Source: Massospora cicadina (Eukaryota > Entomophthoromycota > Entomophthoromycetes > Entomophthorales > Entomophthoraceae). Taken from it: a DNA stretch of 64,000 bases. Of this stretch, positions 33,440 to 45,789 are shown one piece after another. The notes under the pieces were generated by a model. The model saw only the letters and a program-made list of their open reading frames with translations. It was not told the DNA's origin and searched no databases. Every line of letters begins with the position of its first letter. Within the stretch, counting starts at the first letter, position 1. A program made the translations under genes and the position numbers. The stretch covers positions 124,001-188,000 of the forward strand of contig JAKSZP010009242.1 in NCBI GenBank assembly GCA_022478985.1, read 5' to 3'.

Positions 33440-33890
33440 TTATGGCACTTCAGTTAACAGCCTAGAAACCATATCAGAAGGAGAGGAAGCTTTGGGGAAA
33501 CTTTTTTCTGCTGCGCATTTTAGCTGGCAGACCATGGTGGACAACATTGGGATAGGAGCTTCAGCGACATGATGCATAGGGATGTATAATTGTGGGTTTT
33601 CTTTGTTAATGAGGCCAGCAGTGTCCATTGCATCAACTTATTAAGCAATTTGATTCTCAGCAAAACTGATGAGAGCTGGCACACAAGTGAATGAATTGAT
33701 GCGCCAGTGGTTTCAGGTAATTGAGGTAAAATGAGAAGTTTTTGCTGCATCAATTCAGGCGCAGCTCGCACCAAAAGCAAGCTCCTCAATCTCATACTTC
33801 ACGTCTTCCTCAAAATTATGGGGGAAATTGGGGATAGGAATACCCTCAACCAGGGGTTCCATTGCCCCATGGAGTTGCTGGCGGAGCAGG
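33440..33890 (-). pseudogene. G5 antisense frame, unknown
   Basis: Minus strand. From about 33890 the frame reads LENTLLRQQLHGAMEPLVEG, IPIPNFPHNFEEDVKYEIEE and ELAFGA. After an apparent frameshift it continues as PELMQQKLLILPQLPETTGA and SIHSLVCQLSSVLLRIKLL (33520-33795). The residue make-up is protein-like and it runs opposite to the presumed LTR orientation. No family recognised. Confidence 0.3.
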
Positions 33891-35027
33891 GTGTTCTCTA
33901 AAACCATTTAATTTTGTTGAAAATGGTTTAAGGACTCTAGTTTACCACTGATAAGAAACTAAATTGGTAGCTAAATTCAAATAAATAAAAAATAATAAAT
34001 TTGGAAAATAATTGGTAGAGGGATAAAAGTTAGCCTTGATCACCCTCAGCTTGTTTGTTCTAGGAAATATGTCATAATTTTGATGGGCTACAACAAAACT
34101 AAGCATTTTGATTGTGGAGGCATTTAGTTCAGAAGCTCCAACTTTAAGGTCAAAACATCAAGAAGATTTTGTTCTGAAAAGAAAAAGAGGCGCAGAGGCA
34201 TCTGATCTACTGTTAAAAATTCATTGTTGGAGCATTGAGGAGTATTGCGCAGAGAAGCAAAATGGGCTCATGCGCATTCAGTTTGGTTTTACCAATTATA
34301 TTATTAGAACTACAAGGAGACTCATGCAAGGAAGTAAAAAGGCATAAATGCATTCCTTTTTTGTTGTTCCAACATCATATCAGCAAGGAGCTCCAGTGTG
34401 TGGAGCCACAGCAGAGAAATTTTTGCTTTGTTTAATTATGTGTCATTATCAGTAGGTTGAGCTGGGGTGCTGTGGGCAACATGCTGATATGACTTGAATA
34501 CTCTAGCTTGGAGGATACGTTGAAGCTTTTGTAGTTTCTTCAGTTACCTTTTTTATTCATTTATGTGTTAACCATTTATCTTAATTTATAGCAACATAAC
34601 CTGGAAGTTATTAATCATTCATATGAGTGCTTTTTACCAGGTTTTTTATTTTAAGTCCTATTAATCTTGCAATTTAGTGCTTTCTTCTTGTAGCAAAGTA
34701 TGCTTATTAAATTGTTTAAGTTATGACGGTGACAATTCTTCTTAAAACTCTCTTCTAATTTTATTCTTGAATATCTAACATCAAGAAAGAGTTTAAATTG
34801 ACTTGGCATTCTAAAAATGTGCATAGTCTTCTGGGTTTTCACATAGGATAACTAATAAGACACTCTACAGATACTTATTTTTGTCCAATTTAAAGCATAT
34901 ATACCAACAGATAAGGTTCGATTTGCAGTGTTTGACATAGGAATATCTTGTGTGACATGATATTTGTAAAAGTTGAGTGTATTCCTCATGGTGAAACTTG
35001 AAAGTGGCCTTGGAGGAAGCACCAGAT

Positions 35028-35796
35028 TGTTAAGCCGCAAGGGTGGGAACACTGAAGGTGAAATGTTTTAATGGTAATTTTTAAGGTTCATGGATTTGGA
35101 TGAGACTCTTCACTGTTAAATTAAAAGATAACTAGTAGATAGTTAAAAGTGTAAATTTTATATGTATCATTTTCTAATAGAAAATGGAAGTAGCTCATTT
35201 ATAGTGCTAGGATAAAACAAAAAAAATAAAAAGAAATGATAAGATAATGGTATTAATATGCATAATCAGGATGTAGCTTGGACCTACAGGTATACAACAT
35301 CAAAGATTTTTCTTCAACTAATCCAGCTTTTCATAAAGTCTGTCTGATAATTCTCCTCCTAAATATTCAGACAGCTTTTCATTGCACTGCATGGGAACAT
35401 TAGCGCATTTCTAAGTCTAATAAATTGAACCAAAATTAGGAAGGTAATATAAATTAACTATTGCTAACTAGTAATTCAGGGACGACTCTAAAATGTAAAT
35501 CTTGTTGGAATTTTGTCATTCAATATTGATTAATTCCTGGGTTGAAAATTGGAGGTTGCTTGGGTGCATTGATAGGTGGAGCGCTAAGAAGGAAATTTAA
35601 ACCCTAATTTGTTTAGTTGTAATTTGGCGTTATTATAATTAGATGATATGTAGCTTAAGTTTAATATTAAATTTTTGCTTTAAGCTAAATAAGGACTAGT
35701 CATAAAATTTAAAATAAATATGTTATGATTGCTTAAATGAATAAATGAGTTTAAAGCTAAGGACAAGGCATAAAACCTAGTATGTTAGTCAGAAAG
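35028..35796 (+). repeat. Right LTR of G5
   Basis: Starts TGTTAAGCCGCAAGGG and ends before CCTTT. Partner of 31443-32201. The interval 33900-35027 between the antisense frame and this LTR shows two short overlapping plus frames (34108-34435) without recognisable motifs. Confidence 0.7.
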
Positions 35797-36425
35797 CCTT
35801 TCCACATATAGATGATGCACTCAATTGATTAGAATAAGCCAATTTTACTGCTTTGGATCTCATAAATGGTTATTGGAAATAACCTTCCTAGAGAAGAACA
35901 AGAAAATGCGCAATTATCACAACCAAGTGACTATGTCAGCCAACACACAAGCTTCAAGGTCAGTGCAAAGCGCCTGACATCTTTCAGAAGTCCTAGGACA
36001 TCATTTTAAGCGATTTGGAATAGAGTTACATTTTACTATATCTTAATAAAATTCATTTTAAACACCAATACACAACATAAATCTCACTTGAATGGAGTAT
36101 TATAGTGGGTAGCTAAGGCTCAATTATAATTAATTTAGCAAATTTCAATTTTTTATGACTAAATGAATTACATGGGTCACATTGGTTATACTCAAGGGAA
36201 CACTCCCAACATCATAAGATTGATGCAATTAACAGAATAAAAAATCCCTAAGAACAAATAGACATGCAGGTACTTTTTAGTAATGGTGGATATTACTTGT
36301 TGGGATTTGCCCTAAGTTTAGGTGAAGAATTAACTTATAGTTTCCTGATTTGATGTTTTCTCATCAACTTTGGTTTACATTTATTCTTATTTTTTGTCAA
36401 TCAATGCTTTCTCAGGCCTAAACTT
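35797..36425 (+). pseudogene. G2 reverse transcriptase relic, part 1
   Basis: About 35810-35885 reads DDALN, then ANFTALDLINGYWK, the palm block with the first catalytic Asp. About 35950-35990 reads LQGQCKAPDIFQKS, the decayed GLCNAPATFQ block. About 36025-36060 reads LLYLNKIHFKH at the YLDD position, with both Asp lost. It aligns with G6 RT (LRIDDALNRLINAKYFSEID), and one stop follows another. 36110-36410 has no clear motif. Confidence 0.7.
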
Positions 36426-37555
36426 TTAAAATTTTATTTGGGGAAGGCCGACCATGAGATTTACACTTCCAATATGTAAACTAGAAAAGAAATAATATAA
36501 GCAAGAGGTACCACAGAGAAGCTAACGCTGTATCCTGTTGCCAGCTGATTTGAAAAATAAAGGAAGGGGGTATCATGATTAGAGGCTTGCGCCACTATTG
36601 AGCACGTATTAAGTAAAGGATCTGAAGTGATGAACCAAACTGGAAATCAGGATGAGACCAAATGACGTTGATGGGATGTTAGGTAGCCAAACAACCATGA
36701 TTGGAAGTGTCCATAAGGTGTGACCAGAATCAGCGTACAGCTTCCTGGAGGGTGGGGTAGAGTCTGAAATGGCATCCAAGACTACCGTGTGGATAGTCCA
36801 CATTGCAGTTGCTATCACTAAGGCTCAGAGGGAACGTTGTATATAGGAATCCAAGTACAAGGCGAAGATGTCCTTAGATAGGCTGAAGGGCTGTGTTTGC
36901 TCCTGACAAAAGAGACATTGAACCTCACGACAGATTGCTTTTGATGGAGGGCACTCTTCCAGCCATGGACCAAAGTACCATATTGGTCACACACAACACA
37001 TGAGGAGTGTAATGCGTTAGATCGCTCAGCAGTTGGTATACCCATATAAGGCAGCGCCACACATGGGAACAAACATACGGCTGCAAAAGAAAGGGTGATG
37101 AACGTACTTCCAGATGGCCTTCTGGGTTCTAGGGAGTAGGGGATGTCCAACATGTCCAGATAATCCACCCTGACCATGATAGGGGACCTCCTCAGTATCA
37201 ATCTGTTCAGAAGGCTTGGCATTGTACTTTCTGTGTAAAGCGCGGAGTAGGGCGACCCCTTTGGGCGGTAAGCCCACTGATGCAAATTCTCCACTCAGCA
37301 CTCCGCATGGAGAGGAGAATTTGTTTGAAGTGGGGTGACGTCCCATGCGGGCCCACAACAGAGGGATGTGAGACAAGATATTTTAACAGAGAATGGGGGT
37401 TGGTAGGATTGCTGAGGCCCAGGGCGTGGGAAAAATTGGAGCGGGCCACACTTGACTAGTGTTGGGCTTGGAGTGTGGGGTTGGTGACTGCAGTGATCCA
37501 AGTATCAAGAAATTTTGGCAGCGTGGGCCTCAAAGTTGAGCAGGCCCATACCACC
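36426..37555 (-). mobile_element. L2: 5'-truncated LINE copy in G2
   Basis: Minus strand, homologous to the last 1.1 kb or so of L1 (18,960 down to 17,850): shared GGAAGGCCGACCATG at the 3' end, the zinc-finger block CVVCDQYGTLVHGW (near 36980) and the MWTIHTVVLDA block (near 36790). The 5' part is missing. Flanks CTCAGGCCTAAACTT (36411-36425) and CTCAGGACTAAACTT (37556-37570) form a 15-bp TSD with one mismatch. The 3' tail is CAAATAAAATTTTAAAA in the coding sense. It is more decayed than L1 or L3. Confidence 0.88.
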
Positions 37556-37570
37556 CTCAGGACTAAACTT

Positions 37571-39112
37571 GAAATAATTTTTTTAATTGTTGATAGGCAC
37601 TTCTTAGGCCAATATCCAAACACATTATTATTTTTATTAACTCATGTTTTAATGGGCCTAAAGCTTGAAATCATTATAAAATTTATAGTTTCATGCACTG
37701 AGCAAATTTATAACACTGAGATTATTTCTTACATATTTAGTAAAATTTGCCATGACAGTGCGCCACTGGTAAATGAAATAAGATATATGACCAGACTAAC
37801 TTTTTTCTATCCTGATATTAAGCCCAAAGTTATATATAATGGTCAATTACTCTATTCACTCCATTATCCACCTTATGCCACATTAAACTTACTACCCATT
37901 GGCTTCCCAAAGGCAGATAATGGGAACCACTTAACACTGTTACCATAATTTCTCTCAGTTCAGCCTTCACTATATATCCTGATTTACTACAACTCTGAAC
38001 CTGGACTATGCTATCACCTCCTGCATTTTTGATCTCTTTCCACTCTCACATGAGTTATTCGCTTATCACTCATCACATTATAGTTTTTCTCCTGGTACTT
38101 TAGTTACCATCTTTTCACTCAAAAAAATTATTCTGAATTCTAATCTTTTTATAAGCGTACATTTTATTTCTCTTATGCATAGTCATAACAATAGTGATAG
38201 CAGTTGAGACCCAGGATAGTTTATTTATATGTAGACCCCTACTGAACCAAAAGTGCCAAGCCATCGCCTCACAGAATCCATTATGCCTTTAAGTCTATCC
38301 CAAAGAGAGCTATAATATCAAATAAACTTTATCAACCCATGGCCCAAATCAGTCATCTCCAATTGCCCTATTAAATTAGATTCAGATTTCACTTTTTGAA
38401 AATCTTTGAATAATATCCCTACATACAAGGATATTCACTATTAGCTGATCCCTTGTTCCACTTGATAAGAGGTGTAGTGTCCTTTAATGGTCTAAAAGAT
38501 TGAAAGGACCTTCTAATAAAGTTAAGAATTACTTTAATTAGGAAACCAATGCTAAGATACCCTAATTAAACTGACCATTTATTGTTTAATCAGAAGCTTC
38601 TTTGACAGCGATCAAAGCGGTGCTATTCCAATGTAATTAGCATGGGGAGGAACATCCAGTAGCTCTTTGATGCCGCGTCCTCACTAAGCAGAAGAGAAAC
38701 TATATGCTAACAGAATGTAAATGCTAAGCATCATATATTTCTTGCAATAGATTCTGTGCATGTCTTCATGGGACTAAGTTACAAGTCATCACCAATCACA
38801 CCTTCTTTCCGTGGATGTAAAACATTAAGGAGCTTAAAGGACGGTTAGCCAAATGGGCATTAAAGCTCCAGGCTCATGACTATAAAGGATAACTTCAATC
38901 AGGAGCTTCACATTATAGCCAAAAGTCTTTCTCAGTTGTTTAATGTTTCATCATTGTCTCCTTATTCAGACCAACTGTTGAAAAAAATAAGGCCCCAGTA
39001 TTATGATGAGCAGCAACATAAGAAGCAATTTGGACCAATTAAAGAATACAAAAAAATTGAAACAGTATGTATTACAAAATGAAATGCGATATCAAAGTTT
39101 TTTATATCCATC
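37571..39112 (+). pseudogene. G2 RT C-terminus and RNase H relic
   Basis: About 38410-38600 reads ADPLFHLIRGVVSFNGLKD, then KLRITLIRKPMLRYPN, matching the Gypsy RT-RH connection (A.PL..L....F.W......LK..L...P.L..P). The RNase H end at about 38780-38890 reads VITNHTFFPWM, then NIKELKGRLAKWALKLQAHD, the TDH.SL.WL...GRLARWAL.LQ pattern with Asp changed to Asn. 37571-38200 has one 157-residue frame overlapping the L2 edge but no motif. Confidence 0.7.
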
Positions 39113-40244
39113 TGTTAGGATTTATTGATCACATTAACCAGCTTCATCAATTATAATTAATCTGCTGGTCTACTAGGGAATTCATCCCACTACTGGTGTT
39201 GAAAATATCAATTACATATATGATAACTATTGCTTAGAAAAGATATTCCAATGAATATTAATTTCTGCCAAATTACAATCCACCGGATTAATAAATGTTT
39301 TGTTAAGGATGATCCCTGACAATAAACAAGAAATTAGGGTATCAATTTCATTATTAAAAACTTAATTGACTTGTAGAAGTTAATCAAGTTTAGTTGCCAA
39401 TCAACTAAGTGGCTTATGAGTTGCTGTCAAGTGATGCCGCATGTCATTGAGCAACCTTTGAGTTAACTTTTTCTGAATTACAATCTTCTGTTTATGCATA
39501 AGTGTCCCATTACCTAAGCAGGTTGTTACCATTTAAGGATAAATCCAAATGGGAGTTGAGAGAAGATGTTAGAACACATTCTTTGTTTCAACTCAGAAGA
39601 GGTCGCAGTCAAGCAGGGGAAAGAACCCAATTAACTCAATGAAAAAGATAATTTTGCATGATCCTGGAGGGTTATTTCATCAGCAACAGACGCCATTCCC
39701 AAATAGGGTGCCAACCAAATATTTGTGCGCAAAATCATTTATAAATTTTTCTTACTTTTTTTTTAAAATCAGATTAAGATCTGATTAAATATACAATTAT
39801 CAATAAAGAATTATATTTTAGACTGTTTGCTCTTGTTGTTAAAGTTGGAAAAACAAGAAGATCCTTTGTATATATTATTGTTGATCTCTGCAAAGTCTAC
39901 ATGAAGAGAAGAAAGAAGAACCTTTAAACCTTATCATAGGTAAGTTCTATCAGATGAAACAGTGAAAAAGTCCATACCATTCCAAAGGAATTCGATATTA
40001 GGACAAGTACCAAGTTGGCAAAGGATCAGTTTACTATCTTGGCTCACAGCTCAACTATAATAGTAGTCTTCATACTACTATTTCCCATTATAATGTATTA
40101 CTATCAACAGATTAAACAACGCACATACAAGGAACCTGTGCAGTTAAACAAAGGGACAAAGTGTATTTTCTCAGAAAGCATTAATAAAATCCAAACTTTA
40201 CCCTTGGTGCTCAATCAAAGTTTTAAGCTCCCAAAGGTTTACCA
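39113..40244 (+). repeat. 5' LTR of G6
   Basis: 1132 bp, aligned with 46307-47579. Anchors are ATTATAATTAATCTGCTGGT, CTGTTTGCTCTTGTT, AAAGTTGGAAAAACAAGAAG and CATACAAGGAACCTGTGCAG. The last 230 bp encode the small membrane frame listed separately. Confidence 0.87.
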
Positions 40245-40278
40245 ATTGGTGCTCATTACAAGAGGATGGTTAATTTAG
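40015..40278 (+). pseudogene. LTR-encoded membrane peptide, 5' LTR allele
   Basis: An 87-codon frame that starts on TTG (no ATG); its core TIIVVFILLFPIIMYYYQQ is a single hydrophobic span followed by KQRTYKEPVQL. The position of the ATG in the other LTR (47372) reads TTG here (CTATCTTGG), so this allele has lost its start. The frame runs past the LTR end at 40244 into the PBS. Confidence 0.5.
40247..40266 (+). promoter_or_regulatory. Primer-binding site of G6
   Basis: TGGTGCTCATTACAAGAGGA lies two bases after the LTR. It matches the G4 PBS over its first nine bases and in most later ones. Confidence 0.75.
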
Positions 40279-40299
40279 CTGTATTTAATTATAGATCGA

Positions 40300-41620
40300 A
40301 CTAAACATGTCTTTTATGAACGAAATATGTAAGCTTTGGATGGAGCTTAAAACCTTCAATGAGGACGCACTTGACTCAGCGCCATAAGCTGACTTCACTG
40401 CTTAGTAAGAATTTGTGACATAGGCTAAGAAGAGGTCAAAAAAGTGGAAAAATCAACAATGACCTCTGTGTAAAATCAACTTCTTAAAGTGCAAGGAGGG
40501 TGAACTGATTAAAGAAGTATTGTTTCAGTAAACTGAGTGAGAAAAAGACTCAGAACGCATTCACCAGCTTACTGAAGAAACAGCGTGACAATTGAAGCAT
40601 ATAGAAGAACAGGAGACTACAAGTTAGACTGTGCACAAATTGAAGGCAGAAGAAGCTGAAGATGAAATGCCTAAAACTCTAGTTGGGAAGAATAATTCAC
40701 CCAAAAATATGCCTGGGTCATTTGAAGCAAATTTGGAGATGACATCTGAAATTAGTCCTATTGTCAATAGAGTCATCAGAAAAGATTCATTTGTTAGTGG
40801 AGCCATGTATAAATCTGAAGCAGACTGAAATTACTCGCATTCCATCAGGGTAATGCCCCTGTGTTTTTCCGAGTTAATCAAGATGAAAATGTTCAGTTTC
40901 AGTGATTGACAAAAGGAAGTGACTGTCTTGAGCTGTCTGAACTTCAATTGTCAAATCTTGTGTTATACCATCTAAATGGGGCCAACTAGTCTTATTAGGA
41001 GGCCAAGGAAGCCATCATGCTAGAATTTGGAAGCCCTACACGGATGTTCAACCACAAGAAGAAATTTATGGGGATTCAGTTCCAAAAAATGAGACCCCAA
41101 TACTTACGCAGACAATTCCACCAGAAATTACATATCCTGGCTGGTGCAAAAGTGCTAACAGGTTTTGAAGCCTGAATTATGATGCAAATGGTGTTACAGC
41201 CCTGTTGTGATTTTCACCAAAAAAATGTCTTCAGCGTTGGTAACGCAAATGTTCAAATCTCAAATGGTTGATCATTTGAAGATGTTGAGAGTTAATTTTG
41301 AAGACCTAAACTGAGCATTTATAAGTGATTCAGACTTGATCTCAAAATACTATAAAATTTGCTAAGATGAAGGAGAAACTCAATCAAGTAGTGAGGTGGA
41401 ACAAGCCTCAAATAAAAACAAGCGGACAATATGCAGATCTGCTGCCACCAATGTGGTAAATATGGATACATAGCCGCCTAATGTTTTGAGCAAGAAGCCC
41501 AAGGAGCAGGTCACTTTATTCCTGGAAAAGGAGAATTGAAGCAGTCAAGGGTCAGGAAAAGGTCCCACAGTCTAGAGACATAACAATATGGCACCACAGT
41601 TAACCCTGTTTATCCCACTA
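40300..41620 (+). pseudogene. G6 gag relic
   Basis: Fragments on the plus strand: 40631-40828 is open with KAEEAEDEMPKTLVGKN and EANLEMTSEIS. About 41070-41165 reads GIQFQKM and LHILAGAKVLTGFEA, matching the Gag of G3 (GIQFKKG, ILVGAKVLSDFDS). A zinc knuckle at about 41437-41485 reads CHQCGKYGYIAA-stop-C, with Tyr where His is usual; the Gag-like frame of G8 has the same Gly-Tyr pair. Many stops. Gag would package the RNA. Confidence 0.65.
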
Positions 41621-41997
41621 TTATGGATGATGATATATAATATCCAATCTCTTTGTAGAAAATGAAACGACCAATCCACTATATCATGTTGTAACATTGA
41701 TGTAATTAATATCACTCGAGCCAAAATGAAGGGAATCAATCCTGAAATCTGAAGGAATTGCTCAACTGTATGCTTTTCAGCTAGCAGACAAGATTAAAAC
41801 TGCTGAGAACTAGGAGGAGTTTAGTTATGATGAGGCAAATGTATCCATTCCAATTACTGCAATCAAAGCTTCTTTCCCTGCTCTATTAACAAAAGATTTT
41901 CACACTTTGATTTAACAAAAATAGTGCTGCCATTCACTCAGAAAATACCCTATTACATTATTCTGAGTGACCCTATGCGGATATCATAGTTAATCAA

Positions 41998-42237
41998 GTG
42001 AGAGTGCAGGAGATAATCAACAGTGGAGCACATATCAACATTGTTTTGACCAAATTGGTAAAACAAATGAAGATTTCGCCGGATCTAGAACCACATAAGT
42101 GTATGGAACATCTGGACCAGATATTACAATATCCTATGGAGCCTAAAGTGTGCTGCCACTTCAGGTTGGTTCACTTGTGGTATCAGCTCCTAACATCATG
42201 TTGGCAAATCAGAATTATGATATCCTTATTGGGATAG
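41998..42237 (+). pseudogene. G6 protease relic
   Basis: The 79-residue frame reads EIINSGAHINIVLTKLVKQM, the retropepsin active-site block with Asp replaced by Asn. The same block in G3 is IIDIGAPINILLTKLVN. From 42240 to 42840 the DNA continues with a 129-residue plus frame (42456-42845) containing REINVLLDNLVKKMMKIAKK. Its position between PR and RT fits the pol linker. Confidence 0.65.
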
Positions 42238-42845
42238 AGTTCCTGAAAAAACAAGGAATTAAATGCAATTTCTAGGATAATATCCTAGCCATTTTAGGTA
42301 AGACCCTGACTTTAGTATATCAGCAGGAAGGACAGCCGCCGCTGACTAAGAAGAACAATTTTGTAAATTTTGATTTACAATGACAGCTTTGTTACCATCC
42401 AATATAAAGTTGTCTGGGCGAAAATGGAGAGAAATGTGAAGGAGATCCTGGAAAATTGTGGGATCCCCCTTGTAATGAAAATGACAGTAGTATACTGTCT
42501 GAGACGCAATTATTTGTTAGCGTAAGATTAAAAATCAAGATCCTGGAGCAACTATATGGAGAAGTCGTTGGTCCATGGAGGGAATCAAGAATTGAACCAT
42601 GGGTAGCGCTGAGGATAATTATGCCAGAGCACAGAGAAATAAACGTGCTACTGGATAATCTGGTAAAGAAAATGATGAAGATAGCAAAAAAACAAAGACA
42701 TTGCATTCCTACTTTCATCTTGACAACAGAGATCAGCAAATTCCAAGATTTTGGAATGCTAACCAAAAATAGATTGCTGGCAGAAAATGCTAAAAGTGTC
42801 AATGTCTTGGTAGATAGAGAGCAACTTGCTGACTTATCTGAATAG

Positions 42846-43580
42846 CAGAAAGAATATGTGCTCCAACTATTTTAGAAATATTAGGAGATATTCGCCCAAG
42901 ACAACCACAACTTGGGATGCACAAAGAACGTTATCCACATGATCAACACAGGGGAATATTCACTGGTATGGATGAGACCATTCAAAGGTCTAGAGCTGCT
43001 GAAGCTGTGGTCAGCAAAAAAATCAGCAGGCTAGTTGATCATGAGCTCCTCATTCCATCTTCAAGCCCACACCAAGTATGATCTTTACTGTAAAAAAGAA
43101 GGAGGGATCAAATCAGGTAGTGATCAATTATCACTAATTGAACAAAATCACTAAGAAGGTAATGTATCCACTTCTGAGGATTGATGATGCACTCAATCGC
43201 CTAATAAACGCCAAATACTTTTCTGAGATAGACTTAGTTTTAGGATATTGGCAAATTGATTTGCCAAAGGAGGACCAGTTAAAATGTGTGATCATTGCTG
43301 CACATGGACTTTACCGGCTGACCTAAATGCCCAAGGATTGTGTTATGTGCCAGCCACCTTTAAGAGAGCAATAAACTCTATCCTTAAATATGAAGCTATC
43401 TATGTCTTAATATATTTGGATGATATAAATGTATTCAGAAGAGACTTAACTGACCATTTGTAACACTTATAATAAGTGTTCAAGCGCCTGGCTATGGAAA
43501 ACTTGAAAGTCAAGCTTAACAAATGCTATTTCTTAAAAAAGGAATTTGAGTCTTGAAGTATGGTATCAACTCCAGAGGGC
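42846..43580 (+). pseudogene. G6 reverse transcriptase relic
   Basis: 43138-43326 is open: LLRIDDALNRLINAKYFSEI, then DLVLGYWQIDLPKEDQLKC, the palm block with its catalytic Asp. 43405-43460 reads LIYLDDINVFRRDLTDHL with YLDD intact. Upstream, 42890-43110 has pieces of the fingers region. A frameshift lies between the two catalytic blocks. Confidence 0.82.
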
Positions 43581-43599
43581 TGTAACCCCAGCAGCAGAA

Positions 43600-44250
43600 G
43601 ATTACAACAATAAAACGGATTTAAATCCAAAGAGCGGTCAGGATATCAAAATTATTTCTTGGGATGGTTGGCTACTATTGCTGAACTATACAGTATTTCA
43701 AAAAAATCTCTGAGCCTTTGTTCCACTTATTGAACGATCCAAAAAAGGATTCATGTGGAATGAAGAAGCCCAAGAGTTGTTCAATAAATTATGCCAATAT
43801 CTAATGACCAGTCCTGCCTTACAGTGCCCAAATTTTTGATCAGAATCAGCTTCCAAACTAATGCATTGTTGATGGCGATTGGAGCCATTTTAAGCCATGT
43901 GGATGAAGATTGAGAATAACATCTGGTGGCTTATGTGAGTGAAACAAAATGCCAGCAGAGAGGAATTATACCATAAGAGTGCAAATGCCTCGTGGTGATC
44001 TATATGTGCAAGAAATTCTGATTGTGCATCCATGAAATCACTTTAAGTGGTGACGGACTACTCATCCTAGTTGGCTCCATAAACTTGAAGGAACCAGAGG
44101 GGCGACTGTCACAATGAGATTTAAAATTGCAAGCTTACAATCTTGAGATACTACATTAGGTTGGAGCAGCACATCAAAAATGCTTAAGACTATCAAGAAA
44201 CTGCTTGCATTTCCTATTGTTTATCATAAAGTGAACAAACTACTCCAAAG
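43600..44250 (+). pseudogene. G6 RNase H relic
   Basis: About 43860-44000 reads TNALLMAIGAILSHVDED and HLVAYVSETKCQQRG, then CKCLVVIYMCKKF. About 44085-44160 reads EPEGRLSQ-stop-DLKLQAYNLEIL, matching the GRLARW.L.LQ.Y end of Gypsy RNase H. The first Asp of the TDAS block has become Asn. Confidence 0.75.
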
Positions 44251-44389
44251 GATGATTAAAGACAATGTCAAGGACAAACCCCAAATTATTCAAGAACCTC
44301 TAAATAAAGTGATGAATTACCCAGAGAGGAAAAATAGTTAATTATATAAACCATTTGATGGAAAATGATTCTTTTCTTGAAGCCAACGA

Positions 44390-45434
44390 AACAAACGGAA
44401 ATAATCTGGGATGCACATAAAGTTGTCAGCTATGGTGGCCTTATGAAGACCATGGACCATACACGCCATTAATACTACTGGGAATCAATAAATTGTTATG
44501 TTGCTGACTACAAGGCTTGTTGTGTGGAATGCCAACTCCACAAACCCCATAAGAATATAGCAAGATAAGGCTAGTATGACCTAGATTTGCGTGGCACACT
44601 GTGTTAATAGATGTGATGGGACCCCTGAGTATCAATACAGGAGGCGCTAAATATATCATAGTGGCAATAGACCATCTAATTAGATGGGTCAAACCAAAAC
44701 CCTGAGCAAAGTGGATTATGTGAGCGCAGTAAAGTTCATTTTGGATCAAGTGGTTTACAGGCATGGATGCCCTCAAGTGATTTTGAGTAATAATAAAGCC
44801 AATTTTTCCTCCTATTTATTCTCAAGGCTTAATAAATTGATGGGAATCAGAGGATTAGAATCAGTTCCATACAGACCAGAAACAGATGGTATAGTGGAAT
44901 GAGTTAATTTTATGCTAGACGTGATATAAGAAAATTGGTTGTAGGGAAAACTTTAGCTTGAGGAACTTAAATAAGTTAATTACCTTCACCTACAACATAA
45001 ATCATCACATGGTGACAGAAAAAACTCCGTTCAAATTACTTTACAGATGAAGGGCATTCTTACCGCCAATTTTGTATTATACCATAAGCCAGCATCGGGG
45101 ATGAGTACCTATCAATACCTGAACCAACTGGCCATTATTATAATTGAACTGCAATTGCAGGCGTTTGATACCACAAAAAATGATCATAGTGATGTAGACA
45201 GATGACAAGAACCAACTGGTGATACAGGAGTAATATGTGGGGGATAGGGTAGCCTATTGTGACACCCATGATTTTTAAATAAAGAAATAAGCTAGATGCC
45301 TTGTGGTCAGGTCTACTTGAAGTGATTGTCAAGTTGACGACTGATGTCTGCAAGATTAAGAAAATTTTGGATGGTCATGGAGTGAACCTTGTCCATACAA
45401 AAGATTTTAAGTATTGTATTAAGGGAGAAAAATG
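44390..45434 (+). pseudogene. G6 integrase
   Basis: Zinc domain at about 44415-44560: AHKVVSYGGLMKTMDHTRH, then YYWESINCYVADYKACCVEC, close to an intact HHCC. Core at about 44595-44900: FAWHTVLIDVMGPL (catalytic Asp), KYIIVAIDHLIRWVK, KFILDQVVYRHGCPQVIL, then SNNKANF where the DNG Asp is lost, and YRPETDGIVE with the catalytic Glu kept. C-terminus at about 45285-45434: KLDALWSGLLEVIVKLTTDV to a stop after YCIKGEK. Confidence 0.85.
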
Positions 45435-45654
45435 AATGCAATGTTCTCAAGGGACCAATGAACCTAGAAAAAAATAGGTCAAGTCCTAGTGTTGTTTAAG
45501 TCCCAGATGGGGCTGCTGAATTATGTTAGGCGGGTAAGTCTTAAAAATATTCCCCAAATTATGATAGTTGTGTAAATTCAAAAGAAAACTTCTGATCTAG
45601 AGTAGGGGAATTGAAAATATAGACCCTGAACCTATTAATAGGTTAAGTCCCATA

Positions 45655-45780
45655 GCAAAAAATGGCATAAGAAAATAAAAATTAAAAATAATAGAAGATA
45701 AAAAATATTAAGAAAAATATATAAAAAAATAAAATGCAATAATACATTAAAAATCAATTTTTATTTTGTCATAAACAAAA
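45655..45780 (+). repeat. A-rich spacer after G6 pol
   Basis: A run of A with scattered T and G, about 120 bp, in the same relative place as the spacer of G3 (11040-11165 on the other strand). No gene seen from 45435 to 45780. Confidence 0.5.
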
Positions 45781-45789
45781 AGCATCTAG

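Larger units (their letters stand above)
31443..35796 (+). mobile_element. G5: LTR element without visible pol, inserted in G2 RT
   Basis: Direct repeats 31443-32201 and 35028-35796 (about 760 bp each) flank 2.8 kb. Shared anchors include GATAAGATAATGG[GT]ATTA, CTACAGGTATA-type sequence, GTCGCTTG/GTTGCTTG...GTGCATTG and GGGGCGCTAA/GGAGCGCTAA. The flanking CCTTT (31439-31443 and 35797-35801) is consistent with a 5-bp TSD, and G2 RT resumes exactly at the right edge. No RT, RH or IN motif was seen inside, so it appears non-autonomous. Orientation is assigned from a TGTTAAG-like LTR start and is uncertain. Confidence 0.7.

Noticed and set aside
33351..33572. 73-residue plus frame in G5
   Set aside because: It overlaps the longer, more protein-like minus frames and shows no motif.
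37475..37948. 157-residue plus frame
   Set aside because: It starts inside L2 on the antisense side and crosses the L2 duplication into G2, so it is a chimeric chance frame.
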